64,000 nucleotides of DNA from Spirosoma arboris. GTDB lineage: Bacteria > Bacteroidota > Bacteroidia > Cytophagales > Spirosomataceae. Positions 41,626 to 50,804 of the stretch are shown here, in pieces. Position 1 is the stretch's first letter; each line of letters starts with the position of its first letter. The position numbers and the translations under genes are program-made. The notes under the pieces were generated by a model. The model saw only the letters and a list, made by a program, of their open reading frames with translations. It was not told where the DNA came from and did no database searches. The DNA is taken from contig NZ_WPIN01000009.1 of the NCBI RefSeq assembly GCF_009754945.1, positions 124,001 through 188,000 on the forward strand, written 5' to 3'.

Positions 41626-42867
41626 ATGAAAACCTGCCTGCTTTTCTGCTTATTATTAACTAGCCCACTGCTGGCGCAAACGGATACAACCCAGCAAGCT
41701 GCGCTGAATTTTAAGATTCAGGTGGTTGATAACCAGATCAGTATTGGCTATGGTATGGCCATTGGCGATGTGGATGGCGACAAACAACCCGATATTCTGC
41801 TGGCTGATCAGAAAGAGATTGTCTGGTATAAAAATCCTAATGCAAAAGATGGGCAGTGGAAACGGTACGTTATGGCCGCAAACCTGACACCGCAGGACAA
41901 TGTTTGCATTGCCGCTCGTGACCTCGATGGGGATGGTCTTATGGAGGTGGCCGTTGGCGCAGGCTGGAATCCTGCCGAAACGAATGATAGTACGAAGTCG
42001 GGTGCTGTTTTCTACCTCATTCGCCCACAGGACCCTACCCAGCGTTGGGAACCCGTGCGATTGCCACACGAAGTGACAACCCACCGAATGCGTTGGGCCA
42101 AAGTCGGCAAAGATAATTATCAACTCATTGTTGTGCCTTTACATGGGCTGGGGAATAAAAACGGAGAAGGTAGGGGCGTTCGAATTTGGGGGTATGAATT
42201 CCCGAAAAAACCCAAAGGTGCCTGGAAACGACACCTCATCGATTCGACTATGCACTTGACCCATAACTTCGAGATTTGGGAAGATGGGGAAAATGGTTCA
42301 GCTACAGGCGTTATTGTTGCTAGTAAAGAAGGAGGAAATATTTTCCAATGGCGGAAAAAGAAATGGCAGCCTGTCGATGATGAATCGGCGAGCAATTCAC
42401 TACCCTTACTAACCAATGATGTCGCTGGCATTGGGGAAATCAGGCGATTGGATAATGGTAAGCGCATTGCCACCATTCAGCCTATGCATGGAAATTTGCT
42501 ACAGGTAGAAAGCGGATTCTATTCGCTACGAAAACCCCGGAAACTGGCTGGCGATAAACAAATCGATGTTTTGAGCGATATGCTTAATCAGGGGCACGCG
42601 CTGGTTTGCGGAGATTTTCTTGGTTTGGGGAGCGATCAGATTATAGCGGGTTGGCGAAATCCCAATGCCTACAAAAAAGTCGGAGTTAGGCTGTTTAAAC
42701 CACAAGAAGTCAAGAACTGGAAAGGGTATCCACTTGACGATAGCGTTCGTATGGCCTGTGAAGATCTGCAAGCTGCCGACCTTGATGGGGATGGCGATTT
42801 AGACATCATTGCATCAGGCCGAGCCACGCTTAACGTATTGATTTACTGGAATAACCGAATACCATGA
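41626..42867 (+). CDS. Secreted FG-GAP/VCBS repeat protein
   Basis: 413 residues from the ATG at 41626 (MKTCLLFCLLLTSPLLAQ), which gives a signal peptide; 17 codons upstream are also open. The mature protein is a beta-propeller of FG-GAP-like repeats with calcium loops: IGDVDGDKQPDILLA, ARDLDGDGLMEVAVGAGW and AADLDGDGDLDIIASG. Such proteins are extracellular and may bind carbohydrate or act as adhesins. It begins close to the hydrolase end, so they share a transcript. Confidence 0.82.
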   Translation: MKTCLLFCLLLTSPLLAQTDTTQQAALNFKIQVVDNQISIGYGMAIGDVDGDKQPDILLADQKEIVWYKNPNAKDGQWKRYVMAANLTPQDNVCIAARDLDGDGLMEVAVGAGWNPAETNDSTKSGAVFYLIRPQDPTQRWEPVRLPHEVTTHRMRWAKVGKDNYQLIVVPLHGLGNKNGEGRGVRIWGYEFPKKPKGAWKRHLIDSTMHLTHNFEIWEDGENGSATGVIVASKEGGNIFQWRKKKWQPVDDESASNSLPLLTNDVAGIGEIRRLDNGKRIATIQPMHGNLLQVESGFYSLRKPRKLAGDKQIDVLSDMLNQGHALVCGDFLGLGSDQIIAGWRNPNAYKKVGVRLFKPQEVKNWKGYPLDDSVRMACEDLQAADLDGDGDLDIIASGRATLNVLIYWNNRIP

Positions 42868-42871
42868 AAAT

Positions 42872-42930
42872 GTTTCAGGTTCCAGGTTCAATGTTGTATA
42901 ATCTGGAACATTGAACCTGGAACCTGAAAC
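42872..42930. repeat. Palindrome with perfect 24-bp arms at a convergent gene end
   Basis: Arms 42872-42895 and 42907-42930 around an 11-base loop. Each arm has tandem CAGGTTC units. It fills the gap between the FG-GAP gene stop and the stop of the first small paralog gene, so termination on both strands is likely. Confidence 0.85.
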
Positions 42931-43278
42931 TTAACGTCCCAATTGTCCCGCCAGCGATTGTAACGCTGAGGATATGGCTTCAAGCCGAACAGCCATGTCT
43001 CCTTCCGATCCTACGTGAGTACTGAACTCAATAGTTTGCGTAGCTAACGTATCGAACAATTGGATCAGCTCTTGTGTATTGATCTGATTGCTTTCCAGTT
43101 GTGTTTTCACCTGTTCGAGCGTATTGGTAATTTCCTTCGCGTTTTCGGTTTGACGGAGTTGGACAAGCCACTGATCAATAATATCTAATCCACTTTGCGG
43201 TATGGCCGTTGTTACTTCGCTCTCCAGAACATCCATTGTTGAGTCGAGGAGATCTGCGGATTCTTCGGGAGTCAGCAT
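42931..43278 (-). CDS. Small helical protein, tandem paralog 3
   Basis: 115 residues from the ATG at 43278 (MLTPEESADLLDS), one base after the stop of paralog 2, so translation is coupled. All helix, acidic, no Cys and no signal. It shares with the two upstream genes the layout G-x-x-(L/I)(L/I)-(D/E)-x-W-L-x-x-L near residue 35 and a closing L-x-x-L-x-x-x-L block. Family unknown. Confidence 0.7.
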   Translation of the reverse strand: MLTPEESADLLDSTMDVLESEVTTAIPQSGLDIIDQWLVQLRQTENAKEITNTLEQVKTQLESNQINTQELIQLFDTLATQTIEFSTHVGSEGDMAVRLEAISSALQSLAGQLGR

Positions 43279-43279
43279 A

Positions 43280-43630
43280 TTAAATCTGGTTAGTGAAGCT
43301 ACGCAACGCTGTGGCCAATTGCTTAAGCTGTCTTTCCGTGGTGGCGTCGACAGATGGTTCGTGCGAGAGAGCCAGCGTATGGCTAGCCATGCTAAGTAGC
43401 CAATGACGAATTTTTTCGCCATCAGGATGGCCTGTTTTCAAGTGATCCCGCAGGGCTGTGACTTCCGCCAGAATACGTTCGGCACCAACATCGCCGGGCA
43501 GGGCATTTAGCCAGCCTTCAAGTAATAAAATGCCTTGTTCGGCTGTAAGCGTGGCATGACTGCCATCGCCCAAAGCACCTAACGTATCGTTGAGCATCCG
43601 GTGCTCAAGTGTGGTTCCGGTTCCTTCCAT
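43280..43630 (-). CDS. Small helical protein, tandem paralog 2
   Basis: 116 residues from the ATG at 43630 (MEGTGTTLEHRMLND). Conserved parts: TAEQGILLLEGWLNAL, PDGEKIRHWLLSMASHTLAL and QLATALRSF. It is closest to paralog 1 (EQGIKLLDSWLQALQGD in the same place). Helical and soluble. Function unknown; these may bind each other. Confidence 0.7.
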   Translation of the reverse strand: MEGTGTTLEHRMLNDTLGALGDGSHATLTAEQGILLLEGWLNALPGDVGAERILAEVTALRDHLKTGHPDGEKIRHWLLSMASHTLALSHEPSVDATTERQLKQLATALRSFTNQI

Positions 43631-43691
43631 GTTATGTAGTGAATTATAGTTTTGTATTTGTGGTCTATTAGACGGCAAACACAGGGCTACG

Positions 43692-44039
43692 TTATGATTT
43701 ACTGCCGAAATCTCGTAGAATTTTTGATAAACTCTCCAATCCACCTGTCCAGGTGCCTTCAGAGTCTGCATCTTCGGCTACTGCCTGTGTTTTATCGGCT
43801 AAACTTAATAACAGATCTCGGATGTATTGGTCGTCGGGTGGAGTGGCCTGCAAGGCTGTGCGAAGTTCGCCAAGCTGGCCTTTAATCTGATCGATATTAG
43901 GATCGCCCTGTAACGCCTGAAGCCAGCTATCGAGCAATTTGATCCCCTGTTCAGGCGAAATAGCCGCTATATGGCCATTATGGCGGAATGCACTGAGTGT
44001 ATTGTCGAGCGCCTGCTCTTCCAAATTGTTTGATCCCAT
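43692..44039 (-). CDS. Small helical protein, tandem paralog 1
   Basis: 115 residues, MGSNNLEEQALDNTLSAFRH at the start, then SPEQGIKLLDSWLQALQGDP, PDDQYIRDLLLSLADKTQAV and SLSKILRDFG. First of three tandem copies on this strand. Helical, acidic, no signal peptide. I recognise no family; similarity to the two next genes is clear by eye over the whole length. Confidence 0.7.
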   Translation of the reverse strand: MGSNNLEEQALDNTLSAFRHNGHIAAISPEQGIKLLDSWLQALQGDPNIDQIKGQLGELRTALQATPPDDQYIRDLLLSLADKTQAVAEDADSEGTWTGGLESLSKILRDFGSKS

Positions 44040-44116
44040 CGTCGCTAAATTTACCAGCCAACTGGTTTGCTGTTCTTAAAATAACCCGGTCGCGGGCGGT
44101 TTGTTTGCCGATAAAC

Positions 44117-44183
44117 CAGAAAGCAATCTATGCGCGAAAGTCACCTCTAGAATTTTTGCCCTACTGCCACAGATTGCTTTCTG
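44117..44183. repeat. 13-bp inverted repeat before the paralog array
   Basis: CAGAAAGCAATCT (44117-44129) and its complement (44171-44183), 41 bases apart, in the gap between the small acidic gene and paralog 1. Could be a terminator of the former or an operator for the latter. Confidence 0.4.
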
Positions 44184-44191
44184 ATAATTCA

Positions 44192-44446
44192 TTAGTACTG
44201 CGAGCGACCTCCCGATTGGCTTGAATCTGTATCGCCAGTGCCACCCGAGATGCCCATGCCATCGACCCGTGCTGTATCGCTTCGGGGTTTGTCATGGTCT
44301 GAAGGATGGGCATAGCCATCGCCCTGTTCGTCTGCCGTATTGTCAGCTTCTCCCGAAAATCGTTCACTGGCTGGGCCTCCATTGCTTCCTGTTGTGTCGT
44401 CCATATCGACCGTTGGTTCGGTTTCTATTTGTTTGTTCTGTATCAT
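44192..44446 (-). CDS. Small acidic disordered protein
   Basis: 84 residues, rich in Asp, Gly, Ser and Thr with few hydrophobic residues (MDDTTGSNGGPASERF, GISGGTGDTDSSQSG). No family recognised. It lies just upstream of the three paralogs on the same strand. Composition resembles stress-induced hydrophilic proteins. Another frame on the same strand is open but shows no typical protein composition. Confidence 0.45.
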   Translation of the reverse strand: MIQNKQIETEPTVDMDDTTGSNGGPASERFSGEADNTADEQGDGYAHPSDHDKPRSDTARVDGMGISGGTGDTDSSQSGGRSQY

Positions 44447-44660
44447 GGCTATCTGTGGTTTTTGTTGTTAATCAATTACGGCCGACTGCCCCATTAAACG
44501 TATTCACCTAAAATCATGATTTAGTTTGTTGAATAGATGGCGATTTTCGGTCCGTGGTGAGCCGTAACGTTGAATCCGTTAGTTTTGAAAAAAAACCGAC
44601 TCCTGCCGCGATTGTTTGTAGGATGAACAGGTTTTTCCAGATAAAGAAAGTTGATTAAGT

Positions 44661-45062
44661 ATGGATGCCACCCATTTACAACCCGAGTTACAGTACCAGT
44701 TTGCCCGGAGTGGGGGAGCGGGTGGACAAAATGTGAATAAAGTGGCTACGAAGGCCGAATTGCGTTTCGACGTCCGCAATTCGCTGCTACTTACCGATGA
44801 CGAACGGGCCATTTTGGAAGAGAAGTTAGCCAATAAACTAACGACAGAAGGCGAACTGGTACTGACTCACCAGACCGAACGAACACAACTCGCCAATAAG
44901 GAAAAGGTAACGAAGAAGTTTTATCGGCTCATCGAAAAAGCCTTTGAAGCCCCCAAACCACGCAAAGCCACAAAGCCCTCAAAAGCATCTGTCGAGGAGC
45001 GTATCGCCCGAAAAAAGCAGAAGGGTGACACGAAAGTCAATCGTAAGAAAGTGGATTACTGA
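44661..45062 (+). CDS. arfB: Alternative ribosome-rescue factor ArfB
   Basis: 133 residues. The catalytic GGQ is at residues 21-23 in SGGAGGQNVNKVATKAEL. The C-terminal tail is highly basic (KPRKATKPSKAS and ARKKQKGDTKVNRKK), which enters the mRNA channel of stalled ribosomes. It hydrolyses peptidyl-tRNA on non-stop ribosomes. Length and tail match YaeJ. Single-gene unit. Confidence 0.92.
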   Translation: MDATHLQPELQYQFARSGGAGGQNVNKVATKAELRFDVRNSLLLTDDERAILEEKLANKLTTEGELVLTHQTERTQLANKEKVTKKFYRLIEKAFEAPKPRKATKPSKASVEERIARKKQKGDTKVNRKKVDY

Positions 45063-45180
45063 TAGTTTTTTAGCTTTATTCTAGAAAAAATTAAAATCAA
45101 CTAAGGGGGTTTTTGCTAAAAGTTGTCTTTACTAGTAGACGAGAGGCTCGAATAGAGATGAATTCGTTTACTCACAGACT

Positions 45181-45870
45181 ATGCAAGTGCGTCCGCTGAT
45201 TGAATCCGTTGGCCAGCCCTTCCCGGCAAGTTCTCCCACTCATCGCCCGGTCGGAGAAACTGTTGAGGCAATGGAAGAAAAAACCGTTGGCAACGATACA
45301 GAGCTATTTATTCGACGGACGTTTGAAGAAAGTCCTCAAAAAGGCTGTGAATTGCTTTTTCGACGGTACCATCAGGCTCTGTGCAACCATGCTGTCCGGT
45401 TCGTCTACTCCAAAGAAACGGCCGAAGACCTGGTCAGTGATGTTTTCTGTAAATTCTGGAAAACCAAAGCTTACGAAAACGTAACGTCCTCATACCGCTA
45501 CTATCTGTTCCGCAGCGTTCGGAATGAAGCCTACAATTATCTCCGATTAGAGTTTCAGGAATTGGACGATATCGAAACAGCCGACCTTCAGGAAGGCGCG
45601 TTTAGTCAGCGACCGGATCAGATTGTGCAGTTTGAGGAAGTGCTGCATCGGGTAGAGGAAATGATTGAATCGCTCTCACCACAATGCCGTAAAGTCTTTT
45701 TGCTGAGTCGTTTCGAAGGAAAGAAATACCAGGATATCGCAACAGAATTGGGGCTGTCGATCAAAACTGTTGAAGTCCATATTGGCAAAGCCCTGAGTAC
45801 AGTTAGAAAAGGATTGAAAGACCATTGGCTGCTTATGCTGATGGCAATCGGGCATTGGCTTCCTTTCTGA
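45181..45870 (+). CDS. ECF RNA polymerase sigma factor of glycan locus 1
   Basis: 229 residues from 45181; an ATG at 45271 (MEEKTVGNDTE) gives 199 residues, more usual for the group. Region 2 (LFRRYHQALCNHAVRF, AEDLVSDVFCKFWK) and region 4 (YQDIATELGLSIKTVEVHIG) are complete. Its partner anti-sigma factor starts 69 bp downstream, and both precede SusC. In this arrangement a signal at SusC passes through the anti-sigma factor to free the sigma factor and raise expression of the locus. Confidence 0.92.
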   Translation: MQVRPLIESVGQPFPASSPTHRPVGETVEAMEEKTVGNDTELFIRRTFEESPQKGCELLFRRYHQALCNHAVRFVYSKETAEDLVSDVFCKFWKTKAYENVTSSYRYYLFRSVRNEAYNYLRLEFQELDDIETADLQEGAFSQRPDQIVQFEEVLHRVEEMIESLSPQCRKVFLLSRFEGKKYQDIATELGLSIKTVEVHIGKALSTVRKGLKDHWLLMLMAIGHWLPF

Positions 45871-45938
45871 TTGGATGTCGATCAGTCAGGGAAAGTTCTC
45901 CAAAAATTGTCTCATCAATAAGCAAGCTACTACACGCC

Positions 45939-46946
45939 ATGGAATCGGACATTAATAAAGAGTTGATATTTAGCCATTTCGCAAGGAAAGTTTCTCCGCT
46001 TCAACGCGAACTGATTGCCCAGTGGCTTCGGGAAAAAGCAAATGAGGAGCAGTATTACGAATGGCTGGAAGAATGGGAAAATCGGAATCCCCAATACCTG
46101 ACCCAAACGGAAAAAGCGACTCAACACTATGCCACGTTTTTAGCCGATAATCCACATACAGAAGAAACCTCGTCAAATGAGATACCGGTAATCCTGCCCA
46201 TATCAAGACCCTGGAACAGGCCGTTTTGGTTAGTAGCAGCGTCTATCGTGTTGGTTGCCAGTATGGTTGGTTTATTGTTTCGTAATCAGCTCATCTACCA
46301 GACCTACACGACAACGTTTGGCGAAACCCGATCCATAAAACTGCCCGACGGGAGCGAAGTCAATCTGAATGCAAACTCCAGCCTACAGGTACCCCGTTGG
46401 GGATTTGGGCGCACAACCCGCGAGGTTCTGTTAGCGGGAGAGGCTAATTTTTCTGTCACACACACACCTGATGATCAGAAGTTTGTGGTGAAGACAGCGA
46501 AAGGGTTAGACGTAGTTGTTCTGGGTACAGAGTTTACCGTTTTTGCGAGAAAACGAGGAGCCAGGGTCTTACTGAATAAGGGAAAAGTTCAGCTTCATTA
46601 TCAGGAGAATAAAATCGCTAAACAGGTAACGATGAAGCCCGGCGATTTTGTCACGCTTGATCCAGAGAATCATATCGCTCTGAAAACGATTAAACAGCGT
46701 CAATTTCCTTCAGTCGGGCAAGAGAAACGATTTGTATTTGAAGAAACCACGCTGGAAGAAGTAGCCTATATGCTGGAAGAAAATTATGGGCTCCGGGTTA
46801 ACATTAAAAACCAGGCACTGGCTCAACGTATACTGATGGGTTCGTTCCAGGCTGATAACGTCGATCAACTCCTGCTATCCATCTCTGAGCTGTTAGACAT
46901 CAATGTTGCTCGTCAGGGGAATCATGTTCAAATCATGGATAAATAG
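45939..46946 (+). CDS. FecR-type anti-sigma factor of glycan locus 1
   Basis: 335 residues from the ATG at 45939 (MESDINKELIF). Cytoplasmic sigma-binding part (1-92), one transmembrane helix (about 94-113), FecR domain (about 130-225, with FGETRSIKLPDGSEVNLNA and REVLLAGEANFSV), and a C-terminal DUF4974 domain (about 265-333, ETTLEEVAYMLEENYGL). The last contacts the STN domain of SusC. Holds the ECF sigma factor inactive until the transporter signals. Confidence 0.9.
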   Translation: MESDINKELIFSHFARKVSPLQRELIAQWLREKANEEQYYEWLEEWENRNPQYLTQTEKATQHYATFLADNPHTEETSSNEIPVILPISRPWNRPFWLVAASIVLVASMVGLLFRNQLIYQTYTTTFGETRSIKLPDGSEVNLNANSSLQVPRWGFGRTTREVLLAGEANFSVTHTPDDQKFVVKTAKGLDVVVLGTEFTVFARKRGARVLLNKGKVQLHYQENKIAKQVTMKPGDFVTLDPENHIALKTIKQRQFPSVGQEKRFVFEETTLEEVAYMLEENYGLRVNIKNQALAQRILMGSFQADNVDQLLLSISELLDINVARQGNHVQIMDK

Positions 46947-47276
46947 GTGAACTCGCGTAACACGTTCAGACTCATCGGAATGCCGTTTGAGCACCTCCGC
47001 TTGACTATGAATAACAGTACTTCTCGATAGACTATTAGGTAATTAGTTGATAATCAAAATTTTAATTTTCTCTTGGAAAAGAGATTTTGCTTACCAACCT
47101 TTGCCCATATATTAACAGTACTAGTTCGTTTTTACCCAATTTTTGATGTGCCTACTCAACTGTTTGGCCTTGCCCGCTAATGGAATTCTGCCGGGTTACT
47201 ATCAATCAACAGCCTGCCAATTACTAGCCTAACTACGTCCAGCAGATGGACAATTACAATCAATCTGTTAACTCTT
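46947..47276 (+). other. 330-bp leader before susC of glycan locus 1
   Basis: AT-rich stretch without a credible gene. A TTTG at 47100 lies 18 bp before TAGTTCG, a poor match to the standard promoter, so the promoter may be one read by the ECF factor, whose motif I cannot recognise. No strong hairpin seen. Confidence 0.3.
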
Positions 47277-50200
47277 ATGACAAATCATTTACGAAAAGTC
47301 TCCAATGTGAGTCTTCTGTCAATGCTGCTTGTTGGATTTCATCCCGGCTGGTCGCAGTCGGTTGTACTGGCCAGCAATGTTCAGCAAAAGCGAACTGAAT
47401 CTAATCGAGCCGCCAGCCGTCAACTCAAGGAGGTGCTCAATGATCTGAAGAATCAGTATGGTGTAAACATCATGTTCGAGCTGCAAACAGTAGACGGACT
47501 ATCTGTGTCTCCAGAAGTGCTTAATGCTAAAGAAACGCTCGACAAAAATCTGGAGAGTTTACTGCGCCCATTGGGCTTACGCTATAAAAAAGTAAACGGT
47601 AATTCGTACCTGATTCTGGGGAATAGAAAAGCAAAGAAAATTGCCTTCGCCGACGGTTCGATTTCGGAGTCTACGCTGAATCAGGAGCAAAGTACCCAAG
47701 CCGAGCCGACGACAAAACTGCCATCAGGATTAGTACAGGAAATCGCAAAAACAGACGCCAAAGTGGCCGTTGATCAGCCTATTACGGGTACGGTCAAAAG
47801 TGAATCTGGGGAAAGCCTGCCCGGTATCAATGTCGTCATCAAGAATACGACTAAAGGAACGACTACCGACGCCAACGGGAAATTCACGCTCGAAGTCCCA
47901 GCTACGGCAATTCTGGTTTTTTCGGGTATCGGATTTGTAACGAAGGAAGTTCCGGTAAATAATCGTACTCGCATCGACGTTTCGCTGGCGACCGATAATA
48001 AGCAGCTCGACGAGGTTGTAGTAGTAGGGTACGGTACCCAGAAGCGCGAAAGCCTGACCAATTCGGTGGCGCAAATTGGTGGCGAAGAAATTGCCCGACG
48101 GCCTGTTTCCAATATTCAGCAATCATTGCAGGGGCAGTTGCCCGGCGTTACCGTACTGGATCAGGGGGGATCGCCCGGTCGCTCTAACACGGCTATTCGC
48201 GTTCGTGGGATTACCACCTTCAATATCAATGGCATTGGTAATACCGCCGGTACCAATAATGGCTCAGGTGGCTATGACATGAGCAAAAACGATGCGCTAG
48301 TGATTGTCGACGGTATCGAACAGCGCTTGTCTGATATTAATCCAGATGATATTGAGACAGTTACAGTACTGAAAGACGCTGCCTCTACGGCTATTTATGG
48401 GTCAAGAGCAACTAACGGAGTTGTGCTTGTAACAACTAAACGGGCTAAAGGCAGTAAGGTGCAGGTCGAGTATAATGGCTATTACGCTATTCAGAATTCC
48501 ATTAACAAACCGCACATGATGGGCATTGAAGACTACATGCGAATGCAGGTAGCTGCCTATACCAATGCTGGTTCTCCCTTGCCTGCTCGTTTCACGGAAC
48601 AGTCTATTCAGGCGTATGTCACGGCTACCGACCGCGAGAAATACCCGCTGCCCAATACCTGGTTTCAAACCGTACTACACGCAGCTCCGCAACAAAACCA
48701 CACTATAGCTGTATCGGGTGGTAATGAAACGCTACGGACACGCTTGAGTATGCGGTATCAGGATCAGGCAGGTATTATCACGCATTACAGTAGTAAAATC
48801 GGCGAAATTCGTCTGAATACAGATTACACGATTTCATCGAAACTGCGTCTAAGTGGCGATATTAACTACCGCTACAACTACTCACAGGCTCCCACCGTCG
48901 ATCCTATCAATTTTCTGCTACATGGTTCGCTCTGGGCTGTTCCCAAATATGCCGACGGTACGTATGGATTGAGTACGCAGGGAAACAACCCGTTGATGTA
49001 TGCCGAAATCGGGGGCGATTCCAAACGGTCGACGGATTATCTGGCTGGCTACGTTAAGGGCGAGTGGGAGATCGTGGATGGCCTGATATTCTCTACGCAG
49101 ATCGCAGGTCGGGGCTTTTTTACGCAAGAAAAGAACTTCGCCAACTCGTATGTTAATACCGATAAGAATACCAACATCACGAAAACGGTTGCCAACAACA
49201 CCTTGACCGAAGTGCGGAATACGTTGCGGGAGTACACCTTGATTAACTTGCTTACTTATGAGAGAAGATTCGGAGATCAGCATTTTAAGGGACTTTTGGG
49301 GTACTCGCAGATTGGAAATACGCAGACTTTTTTGACCGCCTACCGCGAACGGTTTTATAACAATGATATACAATCGATTGGTCAGGGTGCAAACGATGGC
49401 ACGAAAAACAACTCAGGGAACGATGCTCTGTACGGATTGCGGTCGTATTTCGGTCGGGTAAACTATGATTACAACGGCAAATATCTGGTTGAAGTAAACG
49501 GACGCTACGATGGCTCATCCAAGTTTACAGGAACCAAACAATATAGTTTTTTTCCCTCGTTTTCGGCAGGCTGGCGCATATCGAAAGAAAACTTCTGGCA
49601 GGGGCTTCAGCAAACCGTGAGCGACCTAAAAGTACGCGGTTCATGGGGGATAACCGGTAACCAGTCGGTGAACCTTTATAGCTATTATGCCGCACTCGCG
49701 TCTAGTGGTTATGATTTCAATGGCGCTGCTGTGCAGGGCTATCGGCAAACGACACTCGCCAATCCTAATCTGGGTTGGGAATCGACTACGCAATTGGATT
49801 TAGGTCTGGATGCATCCTTTTTCCGTGGACGTATGAATTTAACCGTTGATTACTACCGGAAACTGACCAACGATATTCTGTTGAATCTCGACATCCCGGC
49901 CACGATTGGTCTGGTGGCTCCTCCCCAAAATGCTGGTTCGGTAGAGAACAAAGGCTGGGAGTTTAGTCTGAATTATCGCGGAGCCAAAAGCGCGTCGGGC
50001 TTTCAGTATAATCTGGGCGGTAACCTGAGCATCAATAGCAATAAAGTTGTCGATCTGAAAGGAACGGGTCCTTACATTTTAGGATCAGATATTGACCCAC
50101 GCTACATCATTGCGGTTGGCTTGCCAATCAATACGTTGTGGGGCTACAAAACAGATGGGCTGTTCCAGACACAGGAGCAGATTAACAACTACAAAGCCAC

Positions 50201-50777
50201 TTATGCTGCCAACACGAAGCCGGGCGATGTGAAGTATATCGATGCCAATGGCGATGGCAAGATCGACGCCAATGATATGACCAACATCGGAAATACATTC
50301 CCCAAATTCACGTTCGGTCTTAACTCGAATTTCTCGTACAGGAATTTCGAAGTGAATCTGCTGTTTCAGGGAGCCGCTAAAGTCGATACGCGCCTGGCAG
50401 GTGCACTGGCCGAAATGGGAAATCAGGAAGGCTTTACTCCCTCGATTTACACCAATAATTATTGGACACCCGACCATCCAGACGCTCGTTTCCCCCGTCC
50501 GCTAAAGTTCGATTTGCGGAACGTAGCGACCTCCGATCGGCTGATTATCGATGGGTCGTATGTCCGGCTGAAAAACATTCAGCTGGCCTATTCGCTGCCG
50601 GCAGCAATTGCGTCTAAAGTGCGTCTGAACCGAATTCGGGCCTATGTATCGGCTACGAATGTGTTGACGATCTCGAAGTTGAATGAGTGGAATCTGGACC
50701 CCGAAGCCGGATCGGGACGGGCGGTTTATTACCCGCAAACGTCGCTGTACACGCTTGGACTGAACCTGCAATTCTAA
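47277..50777 (+). CDS. SusC/RagA TonB-dependent transporter with STN signalling domain, locus 1
   Basis: 1166 residues: signal peptide (about 1-27), STN domain (about 45-118, LKEVLNDLKNQYGVNIMFEL), carboxypeptidase-regulatory domain (about 168-240, ITGTVKSESGESLPGINVVI), plug with the TonB-box-like LDEVVVVGYGTQ (about 243-254) and RVRGI, then a 22-strand barrel to the final LNLQF. It imports glycan pieces with energy from TonB. The STN domain contacts FecR in the periplasm. SusD follows after 27 bp. Confidence 0.95.
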   Translation: MTNHLRKVSNVSLLSMLLVGFHPGWSQSVVLASNVQQKRTESNRAASRQLKEVLNDLKNQYGVNIMFELQTVDGLSVSPEVLNAKETLDKNLESLLRPLGLRYKKVNGNSYLILGNRKAKKIAFADGSISESTLNQEQSTQAEPTTKLPSGLVQEIAKTDAKVAVDQPITGTVKSESGESLPGINVVIKNTTKGTTTDANGKFTLEVPATAILVFSGIGFVTKEVPVNNRTRIDVSLATDNKQLDEVVVVGYGTQKRESLTNSVAQIGGEEIARRPVSNIQQSLQGQLPGVTVLDQGGSPGRSNTAIRVRGITTFNINGIGNTAGTNNGSGGYDMSKNDALVIVDGIEQRLSDINPDDIETVTVLKDAASTAIYGSRATNGVVLVTTKRAKGSKVQVEYNGYYAIQNSINKPHMMGIEDYMRMQVAAYTNAGSPLPARFTEQSIQAYVTATDREKYPLPNTWFQTVLHAAPQQNHTIAVSGGNETLRTRLSMRYQDQAGIITHYSSKIGEIRLNTDYTISSKLRLSGDINYRYNYSQAPTVDPINFLLHGSLWAVPKYADGTYGLSTQGNNPLMYAEIGGDSKRSTDYLAGYVKGEWEIVDGLIFSTQIAGRGFFTQEKNFANSYVNTDKNTNITKTVANNTLTEVRNTLREYTLINLLTYERRFGDQHFKGLLGYSQIGNTQTFLTAYRERFYNNDIQSIGQGANDGTKNNSGNDALYGLRSYFGRVNYDYNGKYLVEVNGRYDGSSKFTGTKQYSFFPSFSAGWRISKENFWQGLQQTVSDLKVRGSWGITGNQSVNLYSYYAALASSGYDFNGAAVQGYRQTTLANPNLGWESTTQLDLGLDASFFRGRMNLTVDYYRKLTNDILLNLDIPATIGLVAPPQNAGSVENKGWEFSLNYRGAKSASGFQYNLGGNLSINSNKVVDLKGTGPYILGSDIDPRYIIAVGLPINTLWGYKTDGLFQTQEQINNYKATYAANTKPGDVKYIDANGDGKIDANDMTNIGNTFPKFTFGLNSNFSYRNFEVNLLFQGAAKVDTRLAGALAEMGNQEGFTPSIYTNNYWTPDHPDARFPRPLKFDLRNVATSDRLIIDGSYVRLKNIQLAYSLPAAIASKVRLNRIRAYVSATNVLTISKLNEWNLDPEAGSGRAVYYPQTSLYTLGLNLQF

Positions 50778-50804
50778 CTTCATCCACCTATTTTCAGAAA
50801 GCTC

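Noticed and set aside
44161..44382. 73-codon minus-strand frame overlapping the acidic small gene
   Set aside because: It is an alternative frame of the same stretch, without leader or protein-like pattern.
47100..47128. TTTG-18 bp-TAGTTCG as a promoter of susC in locus 1
   Set aside because: The second element fails the TAnnTTTG pattern and the distance to the ATG is over 140 bp; an ECF-dependent promoter is more likely.
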